Positions 4,883 to 5,355 of a stretch of 5,355 nucleotides of DNA are shown in pieces. The translations under genes were made by a program, and so were the position numbers. The DNA lies in assembly GCA_950071875.1 (NCBI GenBank), contig CATMNW010000195.1:1-5355 (forward strand), in the 5' to 3' direction. Each line of letters opens with the position of its first letter. Position 1 is the first letter of the stretch. The notes beneath the pieces are model-generated. The model was not told the origin of the DNA and ran no database searches. It saw only the letters and a list, made by a program, of their open reading frames with translations. This DNA comes from an uncultured Erythrobacteraceae bacterium. Lineage in GTDB: Bacteria > Pseudomonadota > Alphaproteobacteria > Sphingomonadales > Sphingomonadaceae.

Positions 4883-5355
4883 TTAGGCAGCCGGCTGCGT
4901 GTTTTCGCCAAGCACTGCCTTGTCGTCCGAGCCGAGCACGGCTTCGGTGATCGAATAGGGCAGCGGCTCCGGCTTCTCGATCTGGCCGACGATCGGCAGG
5001 ATCACAAGGAAGTGGAGGAAGTAGTAGGCCGTGGCGATCTGGCTGAGCATCACATAAGGCTCTTCAGCCGGTGCGCCGCCGCAGATGAACAGGACGATCA
5101 TTGCGGGGATCAGGCCGAACCAGAAGAACTTGCGGAACAGCGGACGGTAATGGCCGCTGCGCACCGGCGACTTGTCGAGCCAGGGCAGGATGAACCAGAT
5201 CAGGATCGACCCGAACATCGCGATCACGCCCAGCAGCTTTGCCGGGATGAACAGGAAATCGACCGTGAAGGCGCGCAGGATTGCGTAGAACGGCCAGAAA
5301 TACCATTCGGGCACGATGTGTGCCGGCGTCGAAAGCGGGTTAGCTTCGATGTAGT
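4883..5355 (-). CDS. petB: Cytochrome b of the cytochrome bc1 complex (3' part, gene runs off the window)
   Basis: This is the C-terminal part of the membrane subunit that binds the two b haems and forms the quinol-oxidation and quinone-reduction sites. The window holds about 157 codons of a protein that is usually 400-430 residues. The reading frame continues to the right edge with the segment YIEANPLSTPAHIVPEWY, which includes the Qo-site motif PEWY. A gene start at the GTG in this motif would be false. After it come three or so hydrophobic helices, including KLLGVIAMFGSILIWFILPW and, nearer the end, YYFLHFLVILPIVG. The end is a short hydrophilic tail. The four haem-ligand histidines lie in the missing N-terminal half. 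petC follows directly; the Rieske gene petA would be expected further right, outside the window. Confidence 0.96.
   Translation of the reverse strand, partial: YIEANPLSTPAHIVPEWYFWPFYAILRAFTVDFLFIPAKLLGVIAMFGSILIWFILPWLDKSPVRSGHYRPLFRKFFWFGLIPAMIVLFICGGAPAEEPYVMLSQIATAYYFLHFLVILPIVGQIEKPEPLPYSITEAVLGSDDKAVLGENTQPAA

Noticed and set aside
5312..5314. GTG as the start of a short cytochrome b gene
   Set aside because: The frame continues upstream to the window edge with conserved cytochrome b sequence; the GTG is the valine just before PEWY.

Overview
The window most resembles an alphaproteobacterium of the Sphingomonadales/Erythrobacteraceae type. The support is high GC with GC-rich third codon positions, an alphaproteobacterial-style cytochrome bc1 block (petB then petC) and conserved housekeeping proteins. 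This placement is a judgement from remembered family sequences, not from an alignment. Nothing suggests a phage, an insertion sequence, a CRISPR array or a defence island.

Layout, left to right. At 11-493 (+) one open reading frame joins an almost complete CsrA (residues 1-53) in frame to the C-terminal 108 or so residues of pantothenate synthetase PanC. Base composition and third-position GC change at the joint near 166-178, and the CsrA half looks planctomycete-like. A chimeric sequence end is the likeliest explanation, but a real fusion is not excluded. At 494-711 lies a non-coding stretch with a convincing rho-independent terminator (600-642, +) and at most a 16-codon ORF. A tRNA-Gly(UCC) with encoded CCA follows at 712-785 (-).

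Everything further right is also on the minus strand. Read in the direction of transcription, from the right edge leftwards: petB (cytochrome b, 3' part only), petC (cytochrome c1), a hairpin terminator, apt (adenine phosphoribosyltransferase), a leader with a perfect TATAAT box, a CPA1-type cation/proton antiporter with a C-terminal RCK (TrkA-N/TrkA-C) module, an OmpA-like peptidoglycan-binding lipoprotein whose ATG overlaps the antiporter stop, and then the tRNA gene.

How they work together. petB and petC encode two of the three core subunits of the proton-translocating ubiquinol:cytochrome c oxidoreductase. The antiporter uses or balances the resulting ion gradients. Its ATGA-coupled lipoprotein probably anchors the outer membrane to peptidoglycan, so antiporter and lipoprotein form a two-gene envelope/ion-homeostasis operon. 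apt salvages adenine and appears to sit between the two units. I see no clearly undescribed system. The best targets for a second look are the CsrA-PanC joint, the petC-apt boundary with its two inverted repeats, and the antiporter leader.
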